Of a DNA stretch of 64,000 bases, positions 16,997 through 26,292 are shown piece by piece. The stretch covers positions 1,674,001 through 1,738,000 of the forward strand of contig NZ_CP032317.1 of assembly GCF_003574965.1 (NCBI RefSeq), written 5' to 3'. Positions within the stretch are counted from its first letter, which is position 1. Every line of letters begins with the position of its first letter. The notes beneath the pieces were generated by a model. That model did no database searches. It saw only the letters and a program-made list of their open reading frames with translations, and had not been told where the DNA came from. This DNA comes from Hymenobacter oligotrophus. Lineage in GTDB: Bacteria; Bacteroidota; Bacteroidia; Cytophagales; Hymenobacteraceae. Position numbers and translations under genes: made by a program.

Positions 16997-18106
16997 TTAC
17001 TCTGGCTTGGCGTAGAAATCGGCCAACGAGCGGGTGTACACGCAGTAGTTAATGGGCGAGCTAGCCTGGAACACCGTCGGCTCCTTAGCGCCCACCGGCA
17101 CCAACATCAGGCTGCTCTTGCCGTTCACCTTTTCGCGCTGCAGGCCAACGCCTTCGCGGTTGTCGAATCGTACATCGAGGTAGTATAAGTAGGGCGTAAT
17201 CCAGTCAACGTAGCCCCGCTTGGCCGTGCCCGATAGGCTGCGGATTTCCAGTTCCTTGTAGTTGCGCACAATGGCTTGCTGAAATTCCACGGCGTTCAGT
17301 GGCTTGCCGCGCAGCACGGGCATTACATCCCACTGCCCATCGAGCAGCACCCACTTTTGCAGATCGGGCAACCAGGTTTCGAGCAACACGTGCCCCGCAC
17401 CCGATTGGGTGGTTTCCACTTCCTTGGTTTTCAGGCCCAGCACCCGCGACTTCAGCCCGTAGGCGTTGAGGCACGAGGTGGCCACAATGCCGTACTCCAC
17501 GCAGCGGAATTGCTTGCCTTGTTTGGCCTCGGCCAGAATCGTTAGGGCATCGTTCTTCGTCGGGGTGTTGCCGCCATCGTGGCGCCACTGCTGGTGCACC
17601 CAGTGCAGCAGGCGCTGGGCGCGCTCGGTATCGTTGGCAGCACCCTGCACCACGGCGTCGAGGTTGTATTGCTGACGCAGCTGGGCCAGATACGCGTTGT
17701 TAGTTCCGCTCTCGTAGCGAATGGCGTGCGTGGCGGCTCCGCGCGGGCCGTTGTAGCGCAGCCGCTCCGCTTGAAAAGCCGTGGCGCGCAACTCAGTAAG
17801 GGCATAGCGGCCATCGTCGAGCAGCACGTAAAACTGCTTTTTGTCGCCGGGCGCCAGCGTGTAGCGAATCGAGTCACGGTCGGTCCGGAACACGAGGGTT
17901 TCTTTGCTGGCGTGCAACGGTAAAAGCAGCACATCGGGGCTGGCTTCGGGGGCAATGCGCCAACTGCCTTTCACCCAAGCATTACCGAGGCGGTAGTCGG
18001 CCTGGTCGGCATGTGCCTTCACCACGGGCAAGCCTTGGTAGGTAGCAGTTTGGGCAATTGCCGTTCCGCAAGTGAGCAGTAGGCCGAGTAGCAAAGAGGT
18101 TTTCAT
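16997..18106 (-). CDS. Secreted transglutaminase-like (papain-fold) protein
   Basis: A 369-residue protein with a signal peptide ending near residue 19 (AIAQ). The transglutaminase-like core has the expected triad: Cys202 in FRCVEYG, His239 in GAGHVLLETW and Asp256 in LLDGQWD. Such folds work as peptidases or amide-bond enzymes in the periplasm. The N-terminal 150 residues are beta-rich without a recognised domain. The gene has its own terminator, and a small palindrome lies upstream of its start. The substrate is unknown. Confidence 0.85.
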   Translation of the reverse strand: MKTSLLLGLLLTCGTAIAQTATYQGLPVVKAHADQADYRLGNAWVKGSWRIAPEASPDVLLLPLHASKETLVFRTDRDSIRYTLAPGDKKQFYVLLDDGRYALTELRATAFQAERLRYNGPRGAATHAIRYESGTNNAYLAQLRQQYNLDAVVQGAANDTERAQRLLHWVHQQWRHDGGNTPTKNDALTILAEAKQGKQFRCVEYGIVATSCLNAYGLKSRVLGLKTKEVETTQSGAGHVLLETWLPDLQKWVLLDGQWDVMPVLRGKPLNAVEFQQAIVRNYKELEIRSLSGTAKRGYVDWITPYLYYLDVRFDNREGVGLQREKVNGKSSLMLVPVGAKEPTVFQASSPINYCVYTRSLADFYAKPE

Positions 18107-18170
18107 AGCGGTCAGAATGAGTTCGTATGACCGCCTAGATGCAAGTGGTTTGAAGAGCGTTGCCTACGCT

Positions 18171-18192
18171 AAACCACATGAATATGTGGTTT
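18171..18192. promoter_or_regulatory. Palindrome upstream of transglutaminase-like gene
   Basis: AAACCACAT and ATGTGGTTT flank a four-base spacer, 65 bases upstream of the - strand start at 18106. The position and symmetry fit an operator for a dimeric regulator. No TAnnTTTG element was found nearby to anchor it. Confidence 0.3.
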
Positions 18193-18296
18193 CTAACACT
18201 TTTCAGAACTAGAACCAAAAACAGAGGAGCATCACCGCCAGCATTGCTTTTGGTTTTTGATTACCCAAGAGTGCGTTGAGCTAAGAATGCCGCAAA

Positions 18297-18330
18297 CGAA
18301 AACCGGCTGCCCGTTTCACGGCAGCCGGTT
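18297..18330 (-). terminator. Rho-independent terminator of topB
   Basis: AACCGGCTGCC (18301-18311) and GGCAGCCGGTT (18320-18330) form an 11-bp stem. On the - strand it is followed by TTTTCGTTT. It begins ten bases after the topoisomerase stop. Confidence 0.75.
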
Positions 18331-18339
18331 GTTCGCTTA

Positions 18340-20886
18340 TTACTTCTTCTCAAACACAAACTTCACCTCTCCTTCGGCTGATATTTCGAGTGCAGCCTCA
18401 AACTTGGCGCCGGTGCGCTGCGAGGTAAACCCGCGTATCACATCCGACTTGCCCCGGCGCAGCAGCTTGGCCACTTGCGCATCGGTGAGCTGGCGGCCGC
18501 ACAGCTCCATCGGCACCCGAAACTGGCAGTCTTCGCGAAAGCGCGAACAACCCCAGGCCGTTTTGCCCTTGAGCATGGTACCCAGGCGGCACACCGGGCA
18601 AGGTATCTGCTGCGGCTTGTCGTCGGCGGCGGGTTTGCTCTCGGCGGCGCGTTGCAGCTCGGGCTGGTGCTGGGCGTTTAGGCTGATGGCCGCGTCGAAC
18701 TTCTGCCCTAGGTCGTCGATGAAGCCTTTGATGACGGGAGTGCGGCCCTTGGTTAACAGCGCCTGCACTTGCTTGTCGGTGAACTTCTTACCCTCGAACA
18801 CCAACGGCAGCCGGAACTGGCAACCTTCGCGGAAGCGTGAGCAGCCGAACGCCGTTTTGCCTTTGAGCACGTGGCCTTGTCCGCAAACCGGGCAACCACC
18901 TAGGGCGCCATCGGGGCCGGGCGTGGTGGGGACAGCAGGCTTCGCGGGGGCGGGCTTGCTGCCGCCGTTTTTGGCTGCCGAGGCAGCAGCTTCGGTGGCC
19001 GTGGGCGGCGGGGCCACCATGCGGGCGCGGTCTTGCTTTACCTCCTGCACCATCTCTTGCACCAAGCCTTTTAGCTCGGCCAAAAACTGATCGGGCTCGA
19101 GGTTGCCGCCTTCAATCTGGCGCAGCTTCCGCTCCCACTGCCCCGTCAGCTCCGCCGATTTCAGCGTGGGGTTCCGGATCAGGCCGATCAACTCGACGCC
19201 GGTGGGCGTGGGCACAATGCGCTTTTTTTCGCGCAGGATGTAGCCGCGCTTAAAAAGCGTTTCGATGATGGCGGCGCGCGTAGAAGGCCGGCCAATGCCG
19301 TTTTCCTTCATGGCTTGGCGCAGTTCTTCGTCCTCCACGTTGCGGCCGGCGGTTTCCATGCCGCGCAGCAACATAGCCTCGGTGTACTCGCGTGGGGGCT
19401 GGGTTACTTTTTGGTCGAGGCGCGGCTTGTGCGGACCCGATTCGCCCTTCGTGAACGACGGCAGCACGGTGTTCACCACGTCGTCGTCGCCTTCGCCAGC
19501 CTTCGCCGTGTTAGGCGCCTGTTGCTGCGTAGGGTCGCCGTACACAATGCGCCAACCGGGGTTGAGGATCTGTCGGCCACGCACCCGGAACGGGTGCCCC
19601 GCCGCCTCGGCCGTAACCGTGGTGTTCGACACTTCGCAATCGGGGTAGAACGCGGCCAGAAAGCGGCGTACGATGATGTCGAACACGTTGTGCTCGGCCT
19701 GGCTCAGGCCCCCGGGCGCGTTGCCCGTCGGGATGATGGCGTGGTGGTCGGTTACCTTGTTGTTGTTGAATACCTTGCTCGACTTGCGAATCTTCTCGCC
19801 CAGTAGCGGCTGCACCAAGGTGCGGTACGGCCCGCTGATGCCCTGCAGAATGCCGGGAATTTTGGGGTACTGGTCGTCGGGCAGGAAGGTGGTGTCCACA
19901 CGCGGATAGCTGACTACCTTCTTCTCGTAGAGGCTTTGCACCGTCTTCAGCGTATCCTCGGCCGAGAGGCCCAGCTGGTTGTTGCACTGCACCTGCAGCG
20001 AGGTAAGGTCGAACAAGGCAGGCGGCGACTCCAGCGCCTTCTTGATTTCGACGCCCGTAACCGTAAGGGGCGCGTCCTTCACGGCGGCCATAGCGGCATC
20101 GGCTTCCTCCTGGCTTACGAAGTAGCCACGCGCTTTCAGACGAGCTTTCTCGTCGGGCTCGTCGTCATCGGCCTTGCCCTTTTTAGGCGGCGCTACGTGG
20201 CTGAACAAAGTGCCTCGGTACTCGGTGCGCAGCACCCAATACGGCTCGGGTTTAAAATTGCGAATCTCGTGGTAGCGGTCGACGAGCAAAGCCAGGGTGG
20301 GCGTTTGCACGCGGCCCAGGCTTAGCACCTGCCCGCGGCCCGAGGCGTACTTCAGGGTAAACAAGCGCGTGGCGTTCAGGCCCAGCAGCCAGTCGCCAAT
20401 GGCGCGGCTCTTGCCGGCCATGTACAGGCGGTCGAACTCTTTGCCCTCGCGCAGGTTGGCAAAGCCTTGCCGGATGGCTTCTTCGGTGAGCGACGAAATC
20501 CAGAGGCGCTTGAAAGGCTTGCGGTACTTGGCTTCGGTAAGCACCCAGCGCTGAATCACCTCCCCTTCCTGGCCGGCGTCGCCGCAGTTGATTACTTCTT
20601 CGGCACTGTTCAGCAGGCCTTTGATGACAGCAAACTGCTTGCGCACGCCGTCGTCCTGCATCAGCTTGATGCCGAAGTTATCGGGCATCATGGGCAGGTC
20701 GTGAATGCTCCAGCGCTTCCACTCGGGGCGGTAGTCTTCGGGCTCCTTCAGGGTGCAGAAGTGCCCAAACGTCCAGGTGACTTGGTAACCGTTGCCCTCG
20801 TAGTAGCCATCCATGCGCCGGTTGGCACCTAGCACGTTGGCTATTTCGCGGGCTACGCTGGGTTTTTCGGCAATGCAGACTTTCAC
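18340..20886 (-). CDS. topB: DNA topoisomerase III (type IA)
   Basis: An 848-residue topoisomerase. The start is a GTG at 20886 (VKVCIAEKPSVAREIA), because TOPRIM begins there; the frame is open for another 59 codons, but that stretch covers a terminator. TOPRIM acidic residues appear in CGDAGQEGEV (Asp103, Glu107). The catalytic tyrosine is Tyr327 in VVSYPRVDTTF. Past residue 640 there are two copies of a module that starts CPVC, continues with LKGKTAxGCSRFRE and ends VIKGF or VIRGF, a zinc-ribbon-like repeat. It would relax negative supercoils and resolve replication intermediates. No conjugation genes are nearby, so it is probably the chromosomal enzyme. Confidence 0.9.
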   Translation of the reverse strand: MKVCIAEKPSVAREIANVLGANRRMDGYYEGNGYQVTWTFGHFCTLKEPEDYRPEWKRWSIHDLPMMPDNFGIKLMQDDGVRKQFAVIKGLLNSAEEVINCGDAGQEGEVIQRWVLTEAKYRKPFKRLWISSLTEEAIRQGFANLREGKEFDRLYMAGKSRAIGDWLLGLNATRLFTLKYASGRGQVLSLGRVQTPTLALLVDRYHEIRNFKPEPYWVLRTEYRGTLFSHVAPPKKGKADDDEPDEKARLKARGYFVSQEEADAAMAAVKDAPLTVTGVEIKKALESPPALFDLTSLQVQCNNQLGLSAEDTLKTVQSLYEKKVVSYPRVDTTFLPDDQYPKIPGILQGISGPYRTLVQPLLGEKIRKSSKVFNNNKVTDHHAIIPTGNAPGGLSQAEHNVFDIIVRRFLAAFYPDCEVSNTTVTAEAAGHPFRVRGRQILNPGWRIVYGDPTQQQAPNTAKAGEGDDDVVNTVLPSFTKGESGPHKPRLDQKVTQPPREYTEAMLLRGMETAGRNVEDEELRQAMKENGIGRPSTRAAIIETLFKRGYILREKKRIVPTPTGVELIGLIRNPTLKSAELTGQWERKLRQIEGGNLEPDQFLAELKGLVQEMVQEVKQDRARMVAPPPTATEAAASAAKNGGSKPAPAKPAVPTTPGPDGALGGCPVCGQGHVLKGKTAFGCSRFREGCQFRLPLVFEGKKFTDKQVQALLTKGRTPVIKGFIDDLGQKFDAAISLNAQHQPELQRAAESKPAADDKPQQIPCPVCRLGTMLKGKTAWGCSRFREDCQFRVPMELCGRQLTDAQVAKLLRRGKSDVIRGFTSQRTGAKFEAALEISAEGEVKFVFEKK

Positions 20887-20952
20887 TATCGCAGGTAATC
20901 GTGGTTGGTGGCGGCGCCGTTGCGCGGGGGGCTTCGGCGGCACTGCAATCAA

Positions 20953-20960
20953 CAAAGATA
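20953..20960 (-). promoter_or_regulatory. Possible -7 element for topB
   Basis: On the - strand TATCTTTG is a perfect TAnnTTTG, about 66 bases upstream of the GTG start. A -33 TTG at the expected spacing is not obvious. Confidence 0.4.
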
Positions 20961-21013
20961 CGCCCGAAAAAAGTCGTTCGGGCGGGTGTACTCGGCCATG
21001 CGCCAGCCCCAAC

Positions 21014-21047
21014 AAAAAACCCTCCGGGCTACGTGCCCGGAGGGTTT
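21014..21047 (-). terminator. Rho-independent terminator of the carbonic anhydrase gene
   Basis: A 13-bp stem (AAACCCTCCGGGC at 21017-21029 with its reverse complement at 21035-21047) closes a five-base loop and is followed on the - strand by six T. It lies 53 bases past the carbonic anhydrase stop. Confidence 0.85.
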
Positions 21048-21099
21048 GCTTGCAGGCCTGCACGCCAAGCGCCGGGCCCTAGGTGGCGCAACTCAAGGC

Positions 21100-21858
21100 C
21101 TAGGCAGGCAGCTTGGTTTCGCTTTGCTCAGAGGCTTGCGGGGCTTCCTGCTTTTTGCCTTTGTGGTTGCCGAGCTGCTGTTGCAGCTGCTGCTTCACCT
21201 CGTCCTGCACTTTCGGATCGAGCGCGGCGCCGGCGTTGGCAATGGTGCTGTAAATGTGGTTGAACTCGTCCAGGTCGCGGGTGTCTACCTCCAGGTCGTG
21301 CAAAATGCCTTCGCTGATGTCGTACACCAACCCATGCAGCTGCGGCGGGTTGGGCTTGGTGCGGGCGTTCTGGATGATGTTGGTTTTGGCCAAGTTGCGC
21401 ACCTGCTCAATCACGTTCAGCTCCACGAGGCGGCGCAGGCGCTGGTTTTCGTCCTGAATGCGCAGCAGCTCCGTTTCGTGCAGGCGAATTACGTCGCGGA
21501 TGTTGGTAAGCCAGCTATCGATGAGGCCGTGCTGCTTGTTAGAAGCTGCCGCCGCCACGCCGCCGCAGCCGTAGTGACCTACTACCAGAATCACCTCTAC
21601 CTTAAGCACTTCCACCGCGTACTGTAGCACCGACAGCATGTTCATGTCGGTGGGCACTACCAGGTTGGCAATGTTGCGGTGCGTAAACATCTCGCCCGGC
21701 ATGGTGCCCGTAATGGCCGAGCCCGGCACGCGCGAGTCGGAGCAGCCGATGAACAGGTAACGCGGCTTTTGGCCCTGCGACAATTTGTGGAAGTATTCCG
21801 GGTCTTCGGCAAGTCGAGCCTCCACCCAGCGGCGGTTGCCATCGAGAATGTGTTGCAT
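21100..21858 (-). CDS. Beta-class carbonic anhydrase
   Basis: A 252-residue beta carbonic anhydrase, which interconverts CO2 and bicarbonate. Zinc ligands are Cys39 in GCSDSR, with the Asp41-Arg43 dyad, and His95 and Cys98 in GHYGCGGV. The C-terminal extension of about 40 residues is rich in Gln and Lys and looks disordered. It lies directly downstream of a SulP-family transporter on the same strand (65-base gap), an arrangement known from bicarbonate uptake systems. It ends with its own terminator. The cytoplasm is the likely site because no signal peptide is seen. Confidence 0.92.
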   Translation of the reverse strand: MQHILDGNRRWVEARLAEDPEYFHKLSQGQKPRYLFIGCSDSRVPGSAITGTMPGEMFTHRNIANLVVPTDMNMLSVLQYAVEVLKVEVILVVGHYGCGGVAAAASNKQHGLIDSWLTNIRDVIRLHETELLRIQDENQRLRRLVELNVIEQVRNLAKTNIIQNARTKPNPPQLHGLVYDISEGILHDLEVDTRDLDEFNHIYSTIANAGAALDPKVQDEVKQQLQQQLGNHKGKKQEAPQASEQSETKLPA

Positions 21859-21923
21859 AATTGGGGAATGGGGAAGTGAGGTTGGTGCGAGCTTACGCGG
21901 AATGCTGCGGGCCCGGCCCGCGC

Positions 21924-23546
21924 TTAATGACCTAAAACCTGAACCTGCGGAATGTCGCGCAGAACCAGCTCCACGCCCCGGTCGTTGGCGCTTTGCCGGA
22001 AATTTTCGATGGCTTCGAGCACGTCGTAGTCAATCGAAACTGAATCGGAGCCGTCCAAAATCACGCGCGTACCCGGCTTAAACCGGTCGAGGGTGGTGGT
22101 AATGGCTGCTTTGTTCAGGAATGATACGTGCTCGGCCAGCTTGAGGTGCACGGTGCCGGGCTGGTGGTCGGGCTCGTAGTGGAAAAAATAGGCCGACTCG
22201 GCATTGGCCTTCAGGATGTAGAAAGCAGCCACGGCCAGGCCTACGCCCACGCCTTTAAGCAAATCGGTGAACAGAATAACGCCGATGGTAACCACAAACG
22301 GCAGGAACTGCGCCCAGCCCAACTTCCACTGCGTAACGAACAGGGCGGGCTTGGTGAGTTTGTAGCCCACCATCAGCAGCACCGCCGCCAGTGCCGACAA
22401 CGGAATCAGGTTGAGCACATCTTCGAGAAACAGCACGGCCATCAGCAGCAGAATGCCGTGGATGAAGGCCGAAAGCCGCGAAGCCGCGCCGGCGTTGATG
22501 TTGGCCGACGAGCGCACGATTACGGCCGTGAGCGGCAAGCCGCCGAGCAGGCCCGAAATGATGTTGCCGGTACCCTGCGCCAACAGCTCGCGGTTGGTGG
22601 GCGTGTTGCGCTTCAGCGGGTCGAGTTTATCAACGGCCTCCACGCTCAGCAACGACTCAAGCGAGGCCACAATGCCGATGGTGAGGGCCAGCAGGTAGAT
22701 GTTGCCGTTCAGCAGCACGCTCCAATCGGGGAAGCGCAAGGAGCCCAGCACGTCGTCGACGGAGCTAATAACCGGCAACTTAACCAGGTGCGTGGTTTTT
22801 ACCTGCCACTCGGGGCGCATGCTACCTAGGGCCAGGTTGATCAAAATAGAGCACACAACCACGATCAGCGCACCCGGCACCAGGCCCAGTACTTTGTTGC
22901 GCTTGACGAAGGGCCGCTCCCAAAGCAGCAGCACCGTGAGCGAAAACAGGCCGATGAGGAGGGCGCCGGGCTGCAGTTCGCCAATAGCCCGCCCAATCGA
23001 CGAGAACGTGTTCATGCCGTCGGGCTGAAAGAAATTCAGGTCCTCGAAGAAGTCTTCGTCGCCGCCCAGGAAGTGCGGAATTTGCTTCAGAATGAGAATT
23101 AGGCCGATGGCCGCCAGCATGCCCCGGATAACCGAAGTAGGAAAGTACATGCCGATGACGCCGGCTTTCAGCGCACCTAGGGCTACTTGCAACACCCCCG
23201 CTAGCACCACGGCCACCAAAAAGGCCTCGTAGCTACCGGCTTGCTGAATGCCCGCCAATACAATGGTGGTGAGGCCGGCGGCCGGGCCGCTCACGCTCAG
23301 GTGCGAGCCGCTAACCCAGCTGACAACCACCCCGCCCACAATGCCAGCCACAAGGCCGGCGAGCAGCGGAGCACCCGAAGCAAGCGAAATGCCCAAGCAC
23401 AAGGGCAGCGCAACCAAGAATACTACCAAGCCGGCGGGCAAATCCTTAACCAGCGTATTGCCAGCCGACGGCGGAGGGCCTACCGGCGAAGCCGTAGCCG
23501 AAGATGCGGCCGGCGCTGCCGGTGATGATATCGTTGTTGAATCCAT
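21924..23546 (-). CDS. SulP-family anion transporter, probable bicarbonate transporter
   Basis: A 540-residue membrane protein with ten to twelve hydrophobic segments. The N-terminal PLCLGISLASGAPLLAGL and the GSHLSVSGPAAGLT segment are the SulP signatures. The end (about 465-540) carries a reduced STAS-like domain, with VILDGSDSVSIDYDVLEAI. SulP proteins carry sulfate, bicarbonate or other anions. The following carbonic anhydrase gene favours bicarbonate. The first 30 residues are an Ala/Pro/Ser-rich cytoplasmic tail. The transport substrate is an inference. Confidence 0.85.
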   Translation of the reverse strand: MDSTTISSPAAPAASSATASPVGPPPSAGNTLVKDLPAGLVVFLVALPLCLGISLASGAPLLAGLVAGIVGGVVVSWVSGSHLSVSGPAAGLTTIVLAGIQQAGSYEAFLVAVVLAGVLQVALGALKAGVIGMYFPTSVIRGMLAAIGLILILKQIPHFLGGDEDFFEDLNFFQPDGMNTFSSIGRAIGELQPGALLIGLFSLTVLLLWERPFVKRNKVLGLVPGALIVVVCSILINLALGSMRPEWQVKTTHLVKLPVISSVDDVLGSLRFPDWSVLLNGNIYLLALTIGIVASLESLLSVEAVDKLDPLKRNTPTNRELLAQGTGNIISGLLGGLPLTAVIVRSSANINAGAASRLSAFIHGILLLMAVLFLEDVLNLIPLSALAAVLLMVGYKLTKPALFVTQWKLGWAQFLPFVVTIGVILFTDLLKGVGVGLAVAAFYILKANAESAYFFHYEPDHQPGTVHLKLAEHVSFLNKAAITTTLDRFKPGTRVILDGSDSVSIDYDVLEAIENFRQSANDRGVELVLRDIPQVQVLGH

Positions 23547-23683
23547 TAGAACAGAGTAAACCGATGCGTTTTTAATGAGCAGATGCGTTGTTTACGCGCA
23601 TGCGCCCCGTTAGTCTGCAAGTTTCCTCCGTTGTCTTAATCTGCGGTTAAAAGCTTATTAAAGCCAGGTTAAAAAGCGGCTTT

Positions 23684-25072
23684 CTAGGTGTCGAGCCGAG
23701 GCAGCTCCAGTACCACCCGGGTGCCCTGGCCGAATTGGCTATGCACCTGAATGCTGCCGCCGTGCAGCTCCATAATTTGGTGCGTGAGGGGCAATCCGAT
23801 GCCGTGGCCGGGTACACCGCGCGCGTTATCGGCCCGGAAAAAGGGCACGAACACTTGTTGCCGGTCGGCCTCGTGCATGCCCACTCCCCAGTCCTGCACT
23901 TCCAGCTTCACATGGCGGGCGTTGGCGCCAAGGGTAGCCAGCACCGGCCGCCGGGCACCGCGCGAAAACTTGCAAGCGTTTTCGAGCACGTTGAGCGCGG
24001 CCGAGAGCAGCAAGGCTTCGTTGCCGCTCACCACGGGCTCGATGTCGGCAGGGAGCTGAAAATCCAAATCGATGCGGCAGGTTTGGTGGCGGCGCTGCAC
24101 CTCTTCGTGCGCTTGCAGCAGCAACTCATCGAGGCGCAGCGGGGCCAGCGGCACCTGCGAGGGGTCGTCGGAGGCGCGGGCAATTTGCAGCAGGCCATTG
24201 GTGAGGTCTTTCAGCAGGCGGGCGGCATCGAGGGTATTGCGCAGTACCTGCTGGTACTCCTCGGCGCTGCGCGGTTGCAGCAAGGCTACCTCCAGCTCGC
24301 CGATGAGCACCGTAAGCGGCGTGCGCAGCTCGTGCGAGGCATCGCGCACAAAGGTGCGCTGGCCTACAAACGCGGTTTGCAACCGATCGAGCAGGCTGTT
24401 GAAGGTGCGGGCCAGCTGCGACACTTCGTCTTGGCCGCCGGCGCCCGACAAGCGGCGGTGCATGTCGGAGGCGGTAATGCTGCTCATTTCTTGCACGGCC
24501 AAGCGCATGGGCCGCAGGGCCTGGCCGGCGAAAATCCACCCACCAATACCCGTTACTACCAACGAAATCAGCAAGCCCGTAATAAGCACCGTGCGCAGCG
24601 TACCCAGCTTTTGCTCGCTGTCGGCATCCTTCGACCAAGCCACCACCAGAAACCGGCCGCGCTCGGGCACGGCGTAAAACATGCCCACCGTGTAGCGCCA
24701 GTTGGGCAGTTTTTGGGCCATGCGCTGGCCGTTGTTGGCCAGCCACTCCGCGGGCAACGCGCGGTTGGTGTTCATGCCTTCCCGAAACACCAAGCGCCCA
24801 TTCAGGTCGTAAATCCGCACCTCTTCGTCGGGGAGGGTGCGGTAAAACTGCCGCAAGTAACGGCTGTAGCCGGGCCGGCTGCGCGGGTCGGTTTTGGCCT
24901 GGGTGCCATCGAAATACACGTGCGCCACCACCAGGGCGCGGTTGCGCAAGCTTTCCTCGAACGACTGGCTGCGCGAGAGGTAAGTGAAAAAATATATCAG
25001 CGCCGAAAACAGCAGCAGCGTGCAAGCCACGATGGCAGCAAACTGCAGCGCCAGGCGCAGGCGGATGGACAT
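23684..25072 (-). CDS. Sensor histidine kinase (two-component)
   Basis: A 462-residue kinase with a first membrane segment at about 10-33, a periplasmic sensor region of about 125 residues, a second segment at about 160-182 and a HAMP linker. The phosphoacceptor is His247 in RDASHELRTPLT. The ATPase domain shows N, G1, F and G2 boxes: LENACKFS, DWGVGMHEAD, VPFFRADN and GHGIGLPL. Its partner response regulator lies 240 bases upstream on the same strand. The signal is unknown. No metal-efflux or other effector genes sit nearby to hint at it. Confidence 0.9.
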   Translation of the reverse strand: MSIRLRLALQFAAIVACTLLLFSALIYFFTYLSRSQSFEESLRNRALVVAHVYFDGTQAKTDPRSRPGYSRYLRQFYRTLPDEEVRIYDLNGRLVFREGMNTNRALPAEWLANNGQRMAQKLPNWRYTVGMFYAVPERGRFLVVAWSKDADSEQKLGTLRTVLITGLLISLVVTGIGGWIFAGQALRPMRLAVQEMSSITASDMHRRLSGAGGQDEVSQLARTFNSLLDRLQTAFVGQRTFVRDASHELRTPLTVLIGELEVALLQPRSAEEYQQVLRNTLDAARLLKDLTNGLLQIARASDDPSQVPLAPLRLDELLLQAHEEVQRRHQTCRIDLDFQLPADIEPVVSGNEALLLSAALNVLENACKFSRGARRPVLATLGANARHVKLEVQDWGVGMHEADRQQVFVPFFRADNARGVPGHGIGLPLTHQIMELHGGSIQVHSQFGQGTRVVLELPRLDT

Positions 25073-25312
25073 GGGGCAGTTAGTGAGTTTGCGGGGTTCC
25101 TGAGTTTAGGAGTTGAAAACAGAGCAAGCTGAGCAGGTGCCCTAGGTGAAGAAACGTGCATTCGTACCTAGAGCCGGCGGCAGCACAAGCAGGCACCAAC
25201 TGGCCGGCTACGCAGCCGAGCGGCGCGGCTTCGGGGTTGCAAGCCCGAGCTGCCTGCTGCGGCACCTAGGCAAATTTTAAAACCTTGCCCTCCACGACCT
25301 CCAAAACGCTTG

Positions 25313-25993
25313 CTACCCTTCGTTGACTTTGGCCACGTAGCCCATGCCCACAAGCGTGTGAATGAGCTTGGGCGAAAACTCCTTGTCGATTTTTTTGCGC
25401 AAGAAGTTGATGTACACGTCGATGACATTGGAGCCGGTGTCGAAACTGGTTTCCCACACGTGCTCTAGAATATCGACGCGCGACACCACCCGCCCCTGGT
25501 TGCGCAGCAGGTAGTGCAGCAACGCAAACTCGCGGGCCGTGAGCTGAATGGGCTGCCCGGCACGCATTACCTGCTTGCTCATGGGGTCGAGGGTGAGGTC
25601 GGCGAGGCGCAGCACAGGTTGGCTGGGGGCCTCCTGCCGCCGCCGCGACAACGCCCGGATGCGGGCCAGCAACTCCTGAAAGGCAAAGGGTTTCACGAGG
25701 TAATCGTCGGCGCCGGCGTCGAGCCCCCGAATTTTGTCGTCGGTTTCGCCTAGGGCCGTGAGCATCAAGATGGGCACCCCCGTGTTGTGGGCGCGCACTT
25801 GCCGGCACACCTCCAACCCGCTCAGGCCGGGCAGCAGTTGGTCGAGGATGATCAAATCGTAGGACGTGGTAAGGGCCTGGCGCAAGCCCAGCAGGCCGTC
25901 GGCGGCAATATCAACCGAGTGGGTTTGCTCGCTCAGCCCCTTTTGCAGGAACGCGGCCACTTTCGGTTCGTCTTCAACCAACAGAATTTTCAT
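25313..25993 (-). CDS. OmpR-family response regulator
   Basis: A 226-residue regulator. The receiver domain starts MKILLVEDEP with the acidic pair Glu7-Asp8 and has the phosphoacceptor Asp51 in IILDQLLPG and Lys101 in VKPF. The C-terminal winged helix contains LTAREFALLHYLL and a DNA-recognition end (SNVIDVYINFLRKKID). The start is ATG 25993; the codon two triplets earlier is TTG. It is the cognate of the histidine kinase downstream. A 240-base spacer between them contains two CCTAGG words and no visible gene, so the pair may have separate transcripts. Confidence 0.92.
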   Translation of the reverse strand: MKILLVEDEPKVAAFLQKGLSEQTHSVDIAADGLLGLRQALTTSYDLIILDQLLPGLSGLEVCRQVRAHNTGVPILMLTALGETDDKIRGLDAGADDYLVKPFAFQELLARIRALSRRRQEAPSQPVLRLADLTLDPMSKQVMRAGQPIQLTAREFALLHYLLRNQGRVVSRVDILEHVWETSFDTGSNVIDVYINFLRKKIDKEFSPKLIHTLVGMGYVAKVNEG

Positions 25994-26130
25994 AGGCAAA
26001 TAAAATACTGGACCGAAGGTAGCCGGTTGCGCTCATCCTACAGCACTAATCAGCTCGACTGTAAGATGTTTGGTCGAATTATTGCAGCAAAGCTTATTAC
26101 AAATTATTATCAGAATAATTTAAGATTAAC

Positions 26131-26161
26131 TTGACTAATTAGCCTGCGTCCTATAAGTTTA
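26131..26161 (+). promoter_or_regulatory. Candidate promoter of the exopolysaccharide operon
   Basis: TTG (26131-26133) is followed after 20 bases by TAAGTTTA (26154-26161), one mismatch from TAnnTTTG. The surrounding 26000-26170 is AT-rich, unlike the rest. The Wza-like gene starts about 125 bases downstream. Confidence 0.4.
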
Positions 26162-26292
26162 TGGAAAAATCTTATCTCTTAGGCTCTCCAACTGCTTCTC
26201 ACGTCGACTTGCACCTCTGCACCTAGGGCCGCGCCACCGGCTTTCGGATTGCTGCGTATAGGTCTGCTCTGAAGCATAACTCCACCACCAAC

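Noticed and set aside
20887-21063. 59-codon N-terminal extension of topoisomerase III
   Set aside because: It runs through the terminator of the neighbouring gene and has no similarity; TOPRIM begins at the GTG.
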